A program made the translations under genes and the position numbers. DNA of 64,000 nucleotides from CAVSVP01 sp963731125 (lineage in GTDB: Bacteria; Pseudomonadota; Gammaproteobacteria; Competibacterales; Competibacteraceae): assembly GCA_963731125.1 (NCBI GenBank), contig CAVSVP010000007.1, forward strand, positions 930,001-994,000, in the 5' to 3' direction. Below, in pieces: positions 1-9,743 of the stretch (the stretch's first letter is position 1; the number at the start of each line of letters is the position of its first letter). Below the pieces are notes generated by a model. The model did no database searches. It was not told the DNA's origin and saw only the letters and a list, made by a program, of their open reading frames with translations.

Positions 1-1
1 C

Positions 2-178
2 TTTATTGAACAAAAAATTCCGGTACAATCTCTTAGCGAGGATTTACTGGTCGAACCTAGCCCACCCAAGCGTTCAGAACGGCGCAGGACACCATCCCGC
101 AGCGGCGAGCCATCGCGCGGCCGTGCTGTGCGCCGTCGTTCCTCAACAGCAGCCCGCAAACCGCGGTCGCAGTCCTAA
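2..178 (+). CDS. DEAD-box RNA helicase, C-terminal end (partial)
   Basis: The window opens inside a gene read in frame 2 up to the TAA at 176-178. The 58 visible residues start with an IEQKIPV-like stretch, which is the last part of the helicase C domain in RhlB/RhlE-type proteins, followed by an acidic LSEDLLVE linker. The tail is very basic and rich in Arg, Ser and Pro, as in the disordered RNA-binding tails of these helicases. The ATPase motifs lie before the window, so the subfamily cannot be fixed. It is followed after 18 bases by the gamma-glutamyltransferase gene on the same strand. Confidence 0.7.
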   Translation, partial: FIEQKIPVQSLSEDLLVEPSPPKRSERRRTPSRSGEPSRGRAVRRRSSTAARKPRSQS

Positions 179-196
179 TTGCCATGGCGCTGCAGT

Positions 197-1717
197 ATGC
201 CTAAGCGCATAGTAAGCAAAGCGGGAGTGGCTAGTGGTCATCCTTGCGTCACTCAGGTGGCCTGCGAAATATTATGCGCCGGCGGTAATGCCTTTGATGC
301 TGCAGTGGCGGCCGGTTTTGCCTCCACCGTGGTGGAGCCGGCGTTGACCAGTCTCGGTGGCGGCGGTTTTCTCTTGGCGCGGACTGCCCAAGGGTATGCA
401 ACGTTGTTCGATTTCTTTGTCGATAACCCCGGCCGTGGATTGGGAACAAACGTGCTGGAACCGCACTTTTTACCTATCATCGTACGATTCCCCGGCTCGG
501 ACCAGACTTTTAACACGGGCCTTGGTTCGGCGGCCGTCCCCGGCACTTTACGTGGACTACTTTACGTGCACCGCCGCTTGGGCCGGTTGCCCTTGGGGCA
601 GGTGCTCGATCCGGCCATCCATCTGGCTCGCGAAGGGCCAAGCCTTAATGCTTTTCAAGCTTACGTGCTTAATCTGCTGTATCCTATTATGACGCTAACT
701 CCCTCCGGGCGCGCACTTTTTGAACCAAACGGGCATTATCTGGGCGAGGGAGATTCGTTAGCCAATCCGGAACTGGCGGCGTTTTTGGAAACTTTACCCC
801 AACAGGGGGAGCGGGAGTTCTACGAGGGGGAAATCGCTCGCCGCATTGCTGACGATATGTGGCAAGGCCAGGGATTACTCACTGCGGCAGATTTGGCCGC
901 CTATCGAGTCATCGAACGAGAACCGCTGAATATGGCTTATCGGGGTTGTCAGCTGCTGACAAACCCCCCTCCCTCTTTCGGAGGCGGACTGATTGCGCTC
1001 TCATTACAGCTGCTCGAGGCTTGGAATGTCGGCGCGCTGGATTTTGGCTCAGCGACTCATCTGGCATTGCTGGTAGCTGTTATGGTAGAAGTGGATCGGT
1101 GGCGCGCTCAGGGTTATCTTGTTCCTAACGATCTCGCTGATGCCGAGATTGCCGCGGGCGTGGCGCGCATACGGACAGCCTCTGGAGGGACTACTCACGT
1201 CAGTGTATGTGATGCCGACGGTAACGCTGCCAGCATGACTACCTCCAATGGTGAAGGTTCCGGCTATATCGTGCCCGGTACAGGTATTATGCTCAATAAT
1301 ATGCTGGGCGAGGACGATCTCCATCCGCAAGGATTTCATGCTAACGCCTCAGGGGGACGGGTGGCGTCAATGATGTCGCCCTCGCTGCTGCTACGCGATA
1401 ACAGAGTGCAGCTGGTTTTGGGGAGTGGCGGAAGCAAACGCATTCGTACCGCATTATTGCAAGTGATTAGCAATGTGATTGATTTTAAGATGTCTTTGCA
1501 GGACGCTGTCGTGGCGTCTCGTATTCACTGGGACGGCAGTTGCGTGCAAGTAGAGTCCGGCTTGACAACGACGGCTCTGGCGGAGTTGCAACAGCGTTGG
1601 GCCATTAATGCGTGGTCTGTAAAAGACGTTTACTTTGGTGGCGTCCATGCCGTTTCTCCGCAAGGTGAGAGTGCTGGTGATCCGAGACGGGGAGGGGACG
1701 CTGTTACGCTTGATTAG
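197..1717 (+). CDS. ggt: gamma-glutamyltransferase family protein
   Basis: A 506-residue protein of the Ntn-hydrolase gamma-glutamyltransferase family, which hydrolyses or transfers the gamma-glutamyl group of glutathione-like substrates. The N-terminal ASGHPCVTQVACEILCAGGNAFDAAVA block and TSLGGGGF are family hallmarks. The self-cleavage site GG-TTHVSV lies at about residues 330-337 with the probable nucleophile Thr332, leaving a small subunit of about 175 residues that contains the SNGEGSG and LGSGGSKR loops. The frame is open to a TTG at 179, but the ATG at 197 is the natural start. No signal peptide is evident, unlike periplasmic GGTs. The gene ends two bases before the convergent stop of the next gene. 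Whether it acts on glutathione is inference. Confidence 0.85.
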   Translation: MPKRIVSKAGVASGHPCVTQVACEILCAGGNAFDAAVAAGFASTVVEPALTSLGGGGFLLARTAQGYATLFDFFVDNPGRGLGTNVLEPHFLPIIVRFPGSDQTFNTGLGSAAVPGTLRGLLYVHRRLGRLPLGQVLDPAIHLAREGPSLNAFQAYVLNLLYPIMTLTPSGRALFEPNGHYLGEGDSLANPELAAFLETLPQQGEREFYEGEIARRIADDMWQGQGLLTAADLAAYRVIEREPLNMAYRGCQLLTNPPPSFGGGLIALSLQLLEAWNVGALDFGSATHLALLVAVMVEVDRWRAQGYLVPNDLADAEIAAGVARIRTASGGTTHVSVCDADGNAASMTTSNGEGSGYIVPGTGIMLNNMLGEDDLHPQGFHANASGGRVASMMSPSLLLRDNRVQLVLGSGGSKRIRTALLQVISNVIDFKMSLQDAVVASRIHWDGSCVQVESGLTTTALAELQQRWAINAWSVKDVYFGGVHAVSPQGESAGDPRRGGDAVTLD

Positions 1718-1719
1718 TT

Positions 1720-2853
1720 TTATCGGGGCAAATCTTCCGGCATCACGACAGGCTGCGCTAGCCAAGCCGCAAAGCGTTTATCCATGGCAACCCGGTTTTG
1801 AGTCCACCACTGGTAATCGCTGCGCAGGGCATTTTTGAAATTCTCCGGCGTCGTAGGCAGATAGGGTTTAACTTTTTCCGACACCAGCGCCATGGAGGAT
1901 CTGCGGGCCGGGCCATAAGGAATATATTTAGCCTGTTCGGCTAATGGCTGGGTGCTGGTAGAGAATTTCACAAAAGCAAACGCCTCTTCAAAGTTCGGAG
2001 TATGTTTAGTGATTCCCCACAAGTCGATATTTAAAACTTGGCCATCCCAAATAAGCGCGAAATTCTTACCCTCTTCGGCAATGGAATCATACATTCGACC
2101 GTTATAGGTGGAAGTCATGACGACTTCGCCATTGGCGAGCATTTCGGGAGGGCGAGCGCCGTCTCTCCACCACACCACATAGGGCCTGATCTTGTTTAGC
2201 ATCCGAAAGGCCCGATCGATGCCTCGGGATGTGGAAAGCACTTCATAAACCTTGTCGGCAGGCACGCCGTCAGCCATTAAAGCCCATTCCAGATTGACTA
2301 GGGGGGTTTGGCGCAGGCCCCGTTTACCCGGAAACCGCTCGACATTGAAAAAATCCTGGAGAGTTTTGGGCGGATTTTCTTGGAATCGGTCACCGTCATA
2401 GGCAACAATGGTTGACCATAATACCGTGCCAACGGCGCAGTCCTGAAGTGTGCCGGGATAAAAATCTTCCTTGGCCGGGGTACCATCGGGTGCAGGTGGC
2501 AGTTCGGAAAGATCGAGTTTCTCCAGCAAATCCTGTTCACAGCCGTGCACTGCGTCCGAAAGCTCCAGATCGACCACATCCCACTTGATATTGTAGGAAA
2601 TGACTTGTTCTTTGATCTCTTTGAGGCCACCTTGATAGTCATCATAGACATTGAACCGAATGCCGGATTTCTGGGTATAAGGTCTCATATAAGCCAAAAT
2701 TTGACTTTTCGTATAAGTCCCGCCCCAAGTGACAACACCTAAACGGTCCAAGGTTCTTTGCTGAGCCACGGCGGAAAATCCAGCGAGGCTAAGACCACTG
2801 AAGACAGTTATGGCGAGTAAGGTATTTTTTAGCAAACGCTTCATCATCATCAT
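1720..2853 (-). CDS. ABC transporter periplasmic substrate-binding protein, polyamine type
   Basis: A 378-residue extracellular solute-binding protein related to PotD-type binders. It begins with a run of four Met codons, then a signal peptide (KRLLKNTLLAITVFSGLSLAGFSAVAQQ) with cleavage expected after VAQQ or AVA. The mature part starts with the VVTWGGTY strand typical of the family and has a DLWGITKHTPN segment near the C-terminus. The start at 2853 is preferred over 2886 because GGAGG lies at 2865-2869, 11 bases upstream. No permease or ATPase gene is adjacent, so this is an orphan binder here. Ligand specificity cannot be read from the sequence. Confidence 0.8.
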   Translation of the reverse strand: MMMMKRLLKNTLLAITVFSGLSLAGFSAVAQQRTLDRLGVVTWGGTYTKSQILAYMRPYTQKSGIRFNVYDDYQGGLKEIKEQVISYNIKWDVVDLELSDAVHGCEQDLLEKLDLSELPPAPDGTPAKEDFYPGTLQDCAVGTVLWSTIVAYDGDRFQENPPKTLQDFFNVERFPGKRGLRQTPLVNLEWALMADGVPADKVYEVLSTSRGIDRAFRMLNKIRPYVVWWRDGARPPEMLANGEVVMTSTYNGRMYDSIAEEGKNFALIWDGQVLNIDLWGITKHTPNFEEAFAFVKFSTSTQPLAEQAKYIPYGPARRSSMALVSEKVKPYLPTTPENFKNALRSDYQWWTQNRVAMDKRFAAWLAQPVVMPEDLPR

Positions 2854-3055
2854 CGTTATTGATTCCTCCGGCGATTTTTTAACCATAGCACAGCTGTTAC
2901 TGACATGCTGAAACGGTTATTGAAAGAAATTCCCACTGTATGGCCGTGTCGGTCAATTGGAAAAACGCGTGGACAAGCTGCTTGACAACCGGTAGCACCA
3001 TCCCCAAATAGGCGTTGGTGGTTGCATCTACTGTCATTGAATCGAGGTGTGCCAC

Positions 3056-3286
3056 ATGCCTATTGAAATACTTCAAGCCATCCTGATTCTGCTGGCTACC
3101 GCCGTGGTAATTATCGGGGTGTTCCGCCGTTTGCAGCTGTCGTCTATTTTGGGTTACCTGGTGGTAGGTATTCTGCTAGGACCGCACTCTCTAGGTATGC
3201 TGACCAATACAGAACATATTCAGCTGTTAGCTGAGTTGGGTGTCGTATTTCTCATGTTTACCGTGGGTCTGGAATTTTCCTCTCTG
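3056..3286 (+). pseudogene. Kef-type K+/H+ antiporter, 5' fragment
   Basis: The first 77 residues of a CPA2-family monovalent cation:proton antiporter: MPIEILQAILILLATAVVII and the LGYLVVGILLGPHSLG and LAELGVVFLMFTVGLEFS blocks are family signatures of the first membrane helices. The start at 3056 has GAGG at 3044-3047. The frame is cut after LEFSS by the left end of an IS at 3287. The middle of the same gene lies at 14529-15084 on the minus strand and the 3' part at 19328-20346 on the plus strand. About 120 residues between this fragment and the middle one are not found in the window. Confidence 0.88.
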
Positions 3287-4661
3287 TAACGGAATCTGTT
3301 GATGAGCTAAAGTCGAGTTGCAAGCGGTCTCCGAGTGCGAGATGTTACGGATTAGCACAACCCAACCCGACATCCCGACCCCGGAGGCAGCCATGAATAC
3401 GGTAGCGCATCGAGCGGCAAGAGGCCATCGAACGATTCGGCTCCCGCTAGCGGAGAGCGACTACGAACGGTTTATGAGGGATGGCATGTATGCCGGAGCA
3501 CAACTGGAGCACAACTGGATCAGTGGTATGGCCAGCATCCGGAGTTGTCTCCCGTGGGGTGGAGGCAAGGGTATGTGTTCTATGGGTTTACCGAAACCTC
3601 CCGCAAGCAGCACCTGCGCTGCCGGCGTGTTCAACGGCACGCGGGCGGGACGGTGTGGACGGTGGCGCCGGGGTTTGTGATGCCGTATCTGAGTGCGCCC
3701 GTAGCGGAGGTGGAAAAAGGATGGTTTTTAATGCGTTTTCATGTCCCGTGTTGGGCGCTGGCCTGCGTATTGGGACGCGATGCGATGTACTGGTACCGAT
3801 TGCAGCAGGGGCTGGGTCGGCTGAGTGTAGTCGGCACCACCGTCAACGCGCCCGAGCGCTTGCCCCGAGACCTCGTGGCCGATGAGAGCACAGCAGTTTG
3901 AAGGGCGAGAAGATCTCCATCGCCACGACCGCCGCTGAGGAATGCATTCTGGGGGCGTCGGTCACCGAGGCGGCCTCGGAAGCGGCATTGACCCAAGCTT
4001 ATGGGGTGTTTGCCGAGGAAGCTCGGGCACTGTTGCCGAATATGCGCCCGAGACGGTTAACACCGATGGTTGGCCGGCGACTCAAGGGACGTGGAAGGCG
4101 CTGTTTCCAACGATTACCGTCATGTTGTGCTTTCTCCATGCGTTTTTGAAAATCCGCGATCACGCGGCCAAGGCCCTGACTGAAGTCTTCGAGCTGGTGG
4201 GCCAGAAAGTCTGGCGGGCCTACCGTGCCCCCAGCAAGACTGCCTTTGCCCAACGCCTGCGCCGATTGCGCGAGTGGGCCGAAGCGACACTCCCCGACTC
4301 ACCGATGAAACACCATACCCTGGATCTGTGTGACAAACGGGCGCTATTCAGTCGTAGCGATGACCATCAACGAGCGCATCGCACCAGCGCGCTGGTGAAT
4401 CGCTTGATACGCTTTCTCGATCGAGCCTGCTTTAACGCGCAGTACTTCCACGGCACGCTGGCTTCCGCCGAGCGACGCGTGCGCGCGCTAGCCTTGTTGT
4501 GGAACTTCTGCCCTTCGTCACCCGCTACGGTGAAAAAATATCACGGCCGACAATGTCCGGCCGAGCGACTCAATGGCAAACGGTATACAGACAATTGGTT
4601 GGAGAACTTGCTCGTCTCAGGCTCTATGAACGGCCTGAGACACCATCAACAGATTCCGTTA
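3287..4661 (+). mobile_element. unclassified insertion sequence inserted in kef
   Basis: The element is bounded by perfect 18-bp inverted repeats, TAACGGAATCTGTTGATG at 3287 and its complement ending at 4661. Its single transposase gene is decayed. No target duplication is visible: kef precedes the left end, but the sequence after 4661 is not kef, so a deletion accompanied or followed insertion. Confidence 0.75.
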
Positions 4662-4682
4662 TACAATACCTTCGCCAATTAA
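3393..4682 (+). pseudogene. decayed DDE transposase
   Basis: ATG at 3393 follows a CCGGAGG ribosome site. The coding sequence can be followed through three frames: MNTVAHRAARGHRTIRLPLA, then from about 3545 LSPVGWRQGYVFYGFTETSRKQHLRC up to LVADE, then after a frameshift near 3890 KGEKISIATTAAEECILGASV and finally PETVNTDGWPATQGTWKALF, CFLHAFLKIRD and AERLNGKRYTDNWLENLL. The D in ETVNTDGW and a later E could be catalytic. Several frameshifts make it non-functional. The frame runs through the right inverted repeat. I do not recognise the IS family with certainty. Confidence 0.6.
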
Positions 4683-4697
4683 GCGGCCTTAGTAACT

Positions 4698-6011
4698 GTC
4701 GCAAAATAACGTTTCCAATTTACATACTGTGATGCATCATGCTTTTGGCAATATGGTGTAGTTCCAATCACCATGAAATGCATCTTTGTGAAGCTGAACT
4801 GTCGCCAGCTCCTCATCGGGGACCTTGATCGCGGTAGGATAGGGGTTCACATCCAATTCCGCTGTGATCGTCAGACCCGTTCGGGTTTTGGTGTTGCCGA
4901 TGAGATTGACAATGATCTCCCGACTGACCAACGGTCGACCGCGCCAGTTCTCAGTGATATGACAGAACATGCGATGCTCGATCTTGTTCCACTTGCTGGT
5001 CCCGGGGGGAAAGTGACATACCGAGATGCGTAATCCGATGGCATCAGCGAGGTCTTGTAAAGCCACTTTCCATAAGCGTACGCGGTAGCCATTACTCCCG
5101 CCGGCATCTGCTGTCACGAGCAGCTCACGAGCGTGGGGATAAACGCGCGAGCCCATGTGTTGCCACCAACGGCGCAGCGTTTCCGTGGCAAACCGAGCCG
5201 TGTCGTGATCAATCCCCACACTCACCCAGCCGGTGTTGGTGCTGAGATCATACACGCCATACGGAATCCCCTTGCCTAGCGTCTTATCGGGAAAATCCTT
5301 GCTGCGCACGTGCTCCGGGGTTCGCTTCGGATGCCACTCGCACCCGGCATTCTTGAAATTCCCGATCGATTCCTTCTTTTTGGCATCGACGGAAACCACC
5401 GGTTGTCCACGCTGCTGAAACGCTTGCACTTGCGCGTTGATGTGCTCAAATTGCGCATCCCGATCGGGGTGGGAATTGCCTTCCTGGGTTTTCCGGTTAC
5501 CTTGCAAACTGTAGTCCAGCTCGTCCAATAACCGGGCAACGGTATGATGACTCACCGAATGCCCCTGTTGCGCGAGTGCTTCGGCCAGGTGACGTGTGCT
5601 CTTACTCGTCCAGCACAACGGTGATCGAGGGTCTCCCCGGGTAGAAGACGCTAACAACGCTTGCAAATCCCGCAGTAGGGTAGGATCGTTCTCACTCAAG
5701 CGGCGCCGACCACCCCCAGCGTGACGGATCGCGCGCTGTTGAGGCGGCATTGTCGTCTCGGGTGCACCCTGTTGTACTTCGGCGATGCCGACTCGAATCG
5801 TGGGACACGACATCCCCGTGGCTTGGGAAACTGCCGTAATACCACCCCACCCGATGGCCATCGCTTCGCATGCCGCCCAGCGCCGTCGTACCGTTTCGTT
5901 CATTACCGGTCCCAGCGCCTGGTATTTATTACGTACCGCCGTTATGATCTTTGAATCCACCATGGGAAACAGTATAGCAGCGACCTAAAATTAGAAAAGT
6001 TATTTTGCGAC
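4698..6011 (-). mobile_element. ISAzo13-family insertion sequence
   Basis: Imperfect terminal inverted repeats of about 24 bp, GTCGCAAAATAACGTTTCC at 4698 and the complement of GTCGCAAAATAACTTTTCT ending at 6011, enclose one transposase gene on the minus strand. I see no clear target duplication. Confidence 0.75.
4737..5963 (-). CDS. ISAzo13-family transposase
   Basis: A 408-residue transposase, the normal length for the ISAzo13 (Rhodopirellula-type DDE) family. Recognisable blocks are GGGRRRLSENDPTLLRDLQALL, PLCWTSKSTRHLAEAL, VVSVDAKKKESIGNF (first catalytic Asp), LLVTADAGGSNGYR (second Asp) and FPPGTSKWNKIEHRMF (catalytic Glu). No frameshift or stop is seen, so it may be active. It catalyses cut-out and insertion of the element's own ends. 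Confidence 0.85.
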   Translation of the reverse strand: MVDSKIITAVRNKYQALGPVMNETVRRRWAACEAMAIGWGGITAVSQATGMSCPTIRVGIAEVQQGAPETTMPPQQRAIRHAGGGRRRLSENDPTLLRDLQALLASSTRGDPRSPLCWTSKSTRHLAEALAQQGHSVSHHTVARLLDELDYSLQGNRKTQEGNSHPDRDAQFEHINAQVQAFQQRGQPVVSVDAKKKESIGNFKNAGCEWHPKRTPEHVRSKDFPDKTLGKGIPYGVYDLSTNTGWVSVGIDHDTARFATETLRRWWQHMGSRVYPHARELLVTADAGGSNGYRVRLWKVALQDLADAIGLRISVCHFPPGTSKWNKIEHRMFCHITENWRGRPLVSREIIVNLIGNTKTRTGLTITAELDVNPYPTAIKVPDEELATVQLHKDAFHGDWNYTILPKA

Positions 6012-6108
6012 GAGCCCTTATCTGGCTGATGAACCCGCCCCAGGTGGGTGACGTGCTCAATGACTTGGTCAATCATAATAGGCTCTGGCATTTGCAATAC
6101 CTTCGCCA

Positions 6109-7386
6109 CTAATCGGCGAGAACCGGAAGGTTAACCCGCCCAAGGGACGAGACTTCTGTAACAGCCTGCTCAATAAAAATAGCCTCTGGGTTTTGCGGAA
6201 GCAATTTTAACGTTTCCCGCACGTATTTTGCCGCTCGGAACCACGCTTTCAGGTCCAGCACACTCATCGATGAAAAGTCCGGGCAGCGTCTGAGCGCCGC
6301 CGTGATATTGACCATGAACAGAGCGAAATTGGCGGTATTGTGAACGGGCCTTGGACGGATGTTCATAAAATCCTCCAGCCCCCAATACTGTTTCGCATCG
6401 CGGAAGTTGAATTCGATTTGGAAGCGTAGGCTATAGTAGTCAATCAACTGATCCCAGGACAGGTCCAAATCACTGTTGAACAATACCACTCGTGCCGTTT
6501 TTTGGGTGTGCACATGGGTCTTGACTAGGATCACCACATTCAGCGGATCGGCCAACAACTTGTGCCACACCTGCATTTGATAGAGGTCAGTGCGAAGACC
6601 CTTGTCAGTGGTACTCGATTGCAGATACCGCACAGGCAGGTGACGGTAGTCGAGCTTGTCACCGTACTTGCGGTGGGCTCCTTTACCTCGATAGGGTCCC
6701 TCATAAGGCAAGTACAGGGCCGCATCATGACGCAGTTTAGAGATCAAGTGCAGATCACATTGCCTGACCATCTGTAGTCCGGCGTTGTTGCCAAGTGCCC
6801 CGTCATACACGAAGTACACCACGCTGAGCTCGGTGCCGATCAGGGCCAACAGGCTCTTCAGCGCTTGTTGCAGAAACTGCAAAAACGGCGACAACTCCAC
6901 GTCGTGCCGGTTGCGGTTACGGCTACCCTTAGGCCGACCGCGCCTTTTCTGCTTCGAGCCCTTCTGCTTCGAGCCCGACGGGTTCGCTCTCTTGCTCGGA
7001 CGCTGCTCTTCTTTCGCTGACTCCTTGATTACCTGCTCGGTCAGCACCGGGTAGGACTGGCGAGCGCTGACGCTGATCAGCGACAGGGTTAAAAAGCTCA
7101 GCCCGGGCACCGCCTGGCCATACAGGGAGGAAAAGAACCGGTCCAGGCCGTAGGTCTTTTTCCCGGCTTTGGTGACCGTGGTTTCGTCACCCCCGATCAA
7201 CACCACACCCTTTTCGCTGAGCAAGTGATGCCGAATGAAAAACCAATGCAGCCGCAGCCAATCGAAGCGGGTGTTAAAAAAACGTTGCACGGTGCGGTCA
7301 CTGCCCCCGGCCTCGGTCCAGCGGGAAATCCCTAACATCGTCACCCGCCCGGTCAGGGCCAGGACGGCTTCGATAAGGCAGGCCAA
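6109..7386 (-). CDS. IS4-family transposase (copy 1 of a pair)
   Basis: A 425-residue IS4-superfamily transposase with the GGDETTVTKAGKKTYGLDRFFSS block (first Asp), VYFVYDGALGN (second Asp) and the IS4 YREK signature YSLRFQIEFNFRDAK. A Lys/Arg-rich linker (about residues 125-150) precedes the second half. The open frame starts at a TTG; just upstream is an in-frame TGA while the adjacent frame continues a plausible N-terminus, so a one-base frameshift may have removed the true start. A related but truncated copy lies at 9744-10781. Confidence 0.7.
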   Translation of the reverse strand: MACLIEAVLALTGRVTMLGISRWTEAGGSDRTVQRFFNTRFDWLRLHWFFIRHHLLSEKGVVLIGGDETTVTKAGKKTYGLDRFFSSLYGQAVPGLSFLTLSLISVSARQSYPVLTEQVIKESAKEEQRPSKRANPSGSKQKGSKQKRRGRPKGSRNRNRHDVELSPFLQFLQQALKSLLALIGTELSVVYFVYDGALGNNAGLQMVRQCDLHLISKLRHDAALYLPYEGPYRGKGAHRKYGDKLDYRHLPVRYLQSSTTDKGLRTDLYQMQVWHKLLADPLNVVILVKTHVHTQKTARVVLFNSDLDLSWDQLIDYYSLRFQIEFNFRDAKQYWGLEDFMNIRPRPVHNTANFALFMVNITAALRRCPDFSSMSVLDLKAWFRAAKYVRETLKLLPQNPEAIFIEQAVTEVSSLGRVNLPVLAD

Positions 7387-7460
7387 CCGACACGTTGGGC
7401 AGTCGCGTCAAGGCAAGGTGACAAGCAGGCCAACAGTGCGATAATCTCTGTCATAGCGGC

Positions 7461-7810
7461 CTGGTTGACTGACAAAACTCGCTAAGGCACGGATTCTACT
7501 TGAAATTAAAGAAAGGGATGAGATGAAATGCGCGACCCGTGTTCCAACGGGATGGGTTAAACATAAGGAGCCCGCGCATGAATACCTCATCCCCACTTTA
7601 CGATACGATAGTCTCCCTCTTGGCACAAGCACCGTGGCGCGATCGCCGGCATTTATCGACCTTGGCATGGATGGTGGTTGGGTTATTGAGCAGCGGCTGG
7701 ATTGGGCTAAGTGAGTGGGTGCCGTATGTACACAGTCGCGCCCGGTTCGCCGCCAGCAGTTGGCGGCGGTTTCGGCGCTGGTTAGCCAATCGGCGAGTGG
7801 ATGTCCACCA
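7461..7810 (+). pseudogene. IS4-type element, left end with transposase N-terminus
   Basis: The IS end CTGGTTGACTGACAAAACTC at about 7461 is followed by an ATG at 7578 (MNTSSPLYDTIVSLLAQAPW) and about 75 codons. The reading RRFRRWLANRRVDVHH then runs into a second copy of the same IS end in the same orientation at 7812-7831. The rest of this transposase is only found in the neighbouring inverted copy, so this is a half element. Confidence 0.75.
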
Positions 7811-8935
7811 CCCTGGTTGACTGACAAAACTCCTCTCAGCTAACTCTCATGCTGCCTCCAGGGCGGGAAGTAACAAGGCATAACAGGCTGGCAAAGGGTC
7901 CATCCAGCGGGCTTGTTGACGTTTTTGCCGCCCCTGTCGGCGGCTGGCCTGAGCCGGATCCGGATCCTGGAGGGAGCCCAGCGTCAAGCGTTGCAGCAGG
8001 GCTTCGCCATGAGCCAGCGCATAGCGCAGCCCATGCCAGCCTAAGCGCAGATAGCTGTGGCCGCGAAACCAATGGGTATCGACCCGGCGGCGCTGGCCCT
8101 GGGCGACCACCGCGGCGCCTTGGCAAGTCAGGTAGAGGGTGGCCACGGCCAAGACCAACAGCAACCGTGTCAGGGTGCGGGCGTCGCGCAGTTGGGAGCT
8201 TTCCAGTTGGAAGCCGTTGGATTTGTCGTCCAGGAAATTCTCCTCGATCCGAAAGCGCTGGCCATACTCAGCCAGGGTATCGCGGTCGGTCGGTTCATCG
8301 CTGAGGATCAACCAGGGCTCGCGGTGGCCCCGTTGCCAGCCCACGGCCAAGTGCATCTCCAGGCGTTGGGCACCGACAAAGACGTGATGATAGCAGCCCA
8401 CTTCACCGGCCTGCACGCGAATGACCAGGCGCCGATAGTGTCCCCGGCGCTGGACATAGAGATGCAACCCTGAGCGCTTGATACGCACGCGCAGATGCCA
8501 GCGCGCGTGGCGGTGAATCCAGGCCATCAGTTCCCCATGCAGAAAGCCCCGATCGGCCAACAGCACGATGTCCCGCCCTGGCGGCAACAGCCGCTCGGCC
8601 AAGCGCAACAACCCACGGTAAGCCCGAAAGGCCACACTGCTGGAGCGATGCTCGATCACCTTCCAGACCAGCGGTATGGTACGGCCGCGATACACTAACC
8701 CCAGGCGGATCAAACACCACCGGTTCCACAGCAACGAGGTATCCAAGACCACGTACAGCCGTGGCGCGTCCAGTTCCGCCAACACCGGCTGCAACAGCGC
8801 GCCGTAGAGGTGGTGGACATCCACTCGCCGATTGGCTAACCAGCGCCGAAACCGCCGCCAACTGCTGGCGGCGAACCGGGCGCGACTGTGTACCTACGGC
8901 ACCCACTCACTTAGCCCAATCCAGCCGCCTGCTAG
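7811..8935 (-). pseudogene. IS4-type transposase, inverted copy
   Basis: The minus strand continues the family from WIGLSEWVP through VDVHHLYGALLQP, the DTSLLWNRW and LLADRGFLHGEL blocks and the YREK signature YGQRFRIEENFLDDK to the C-terminus at 7847. A TAT-to-TAG change in VPYVHS creates a stop, so the longest frame begins at GTG 8824. The 5' part is cut at about 8935. Bases 7690-7815 and 8810-8935 form an inverted repeat of about 120 bp. Recombination between two opposed copies, or insertion of one into the other, is the likely origin. Confidence 0.75.
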
Positions 8936-9656
8936 TGGGGGAGATATTCGGCGCTGTTTAACCAATAGGCGAGTGGATGTCCACCACCTCTACGGCGCGC
9001 TGTTGCAGCCGAGTGTTGGCGGAACTGGACGCGCCACGGCTGTACGTGGTCTTGGATACCTCGTTGCTAGTGGAACCGGATGGTGTTTGATCCGCCTGGG
9101 GTTAGTGTATCGCGGCCGTACCATACCGCTGGTCTGGAAGGTGATCGAGCATCGCTCCAGCAGTGTGGCCTTTCGGGCTTACCGTGGGTTGTTGCGCTTG
9201 GCCGAGCGGCTGTTGCCGCCAGGGCGGGACATCGTGCTGTTGGCCGATCGGGGCTTTCTGCATGGGGAACTGATGGCCTGGATTCACCGCCACGCGCGCT
9301 GGCATCTGCGCGTGCGTATCAAGCGCTCAGGGTTGCATCTCTATGTCCAGCGCCGGGGACACTATCGGCGCCTGGTCATTCGCGTGCAGGCCGGTGAAGT
9401 GGGCTGCTATCATCACGTCTTTGTCGGTGCCCAACGCCTGGAGATGCACTTGGCCGTGGGCTGGCAACGGGGCCACCGCGAGCCCTGGTTGATCCTCAGC
9501 GATGAACCGACCGACCGCGATACCCTGGCTGAGTATGGCCAGCGCTTTCGGATCGAGGAGAATTTCCTGGACGACAAATCCAACGGCTTCCAACTGGAAA
9601 GCTCCCAACTGCGCGACGCCCGCACCCTGACACGGTTGCTGTTGGTCTTGGCCCAT
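8936..9656 (+). pseudogene. IS4-type transposase, third partial copy
   Basis: Plus-strand copy of the same transposase from NRRVDVHHLYGALLQP to TLTRLLLVLA, where it stops at about 9656. Compared with the inverted copy it carries three single added A bases at 9012, 9069 and 9080. These scramble about 23 residues and then restore the frame. Both ends of the IS are missing. Confidence 0.7.
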
Positions 9657-9736
9657 AGCGGCTGTGGTAAATCGGTCAGGGGTGGTTGGGGTGAAAAACC
9701 CTACAACCTCACTCAGATTACTACAACCGCTATTTT
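9657..9736. repeat. short inverted-repeat element, possible MITE
   Basis: Eighty bases bounded by near-perfect 15-bp inverted repeats (ATAGCGGCTGTGGTA and the complement of ATAGCGGTTGTAGTA). It sits exactly at the junction between two truncated transposase genes. No second copy or duplication is seen. Confidence 0.4.
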
Positions 9737-9743
9737 CTAGTGA

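Noticed and set aside
6..212. 68-codon frame at the window start
   Set aside because: Frame 2 of the same stretch gives a convincing DEAD-box helicase tail; this one is a shadow.
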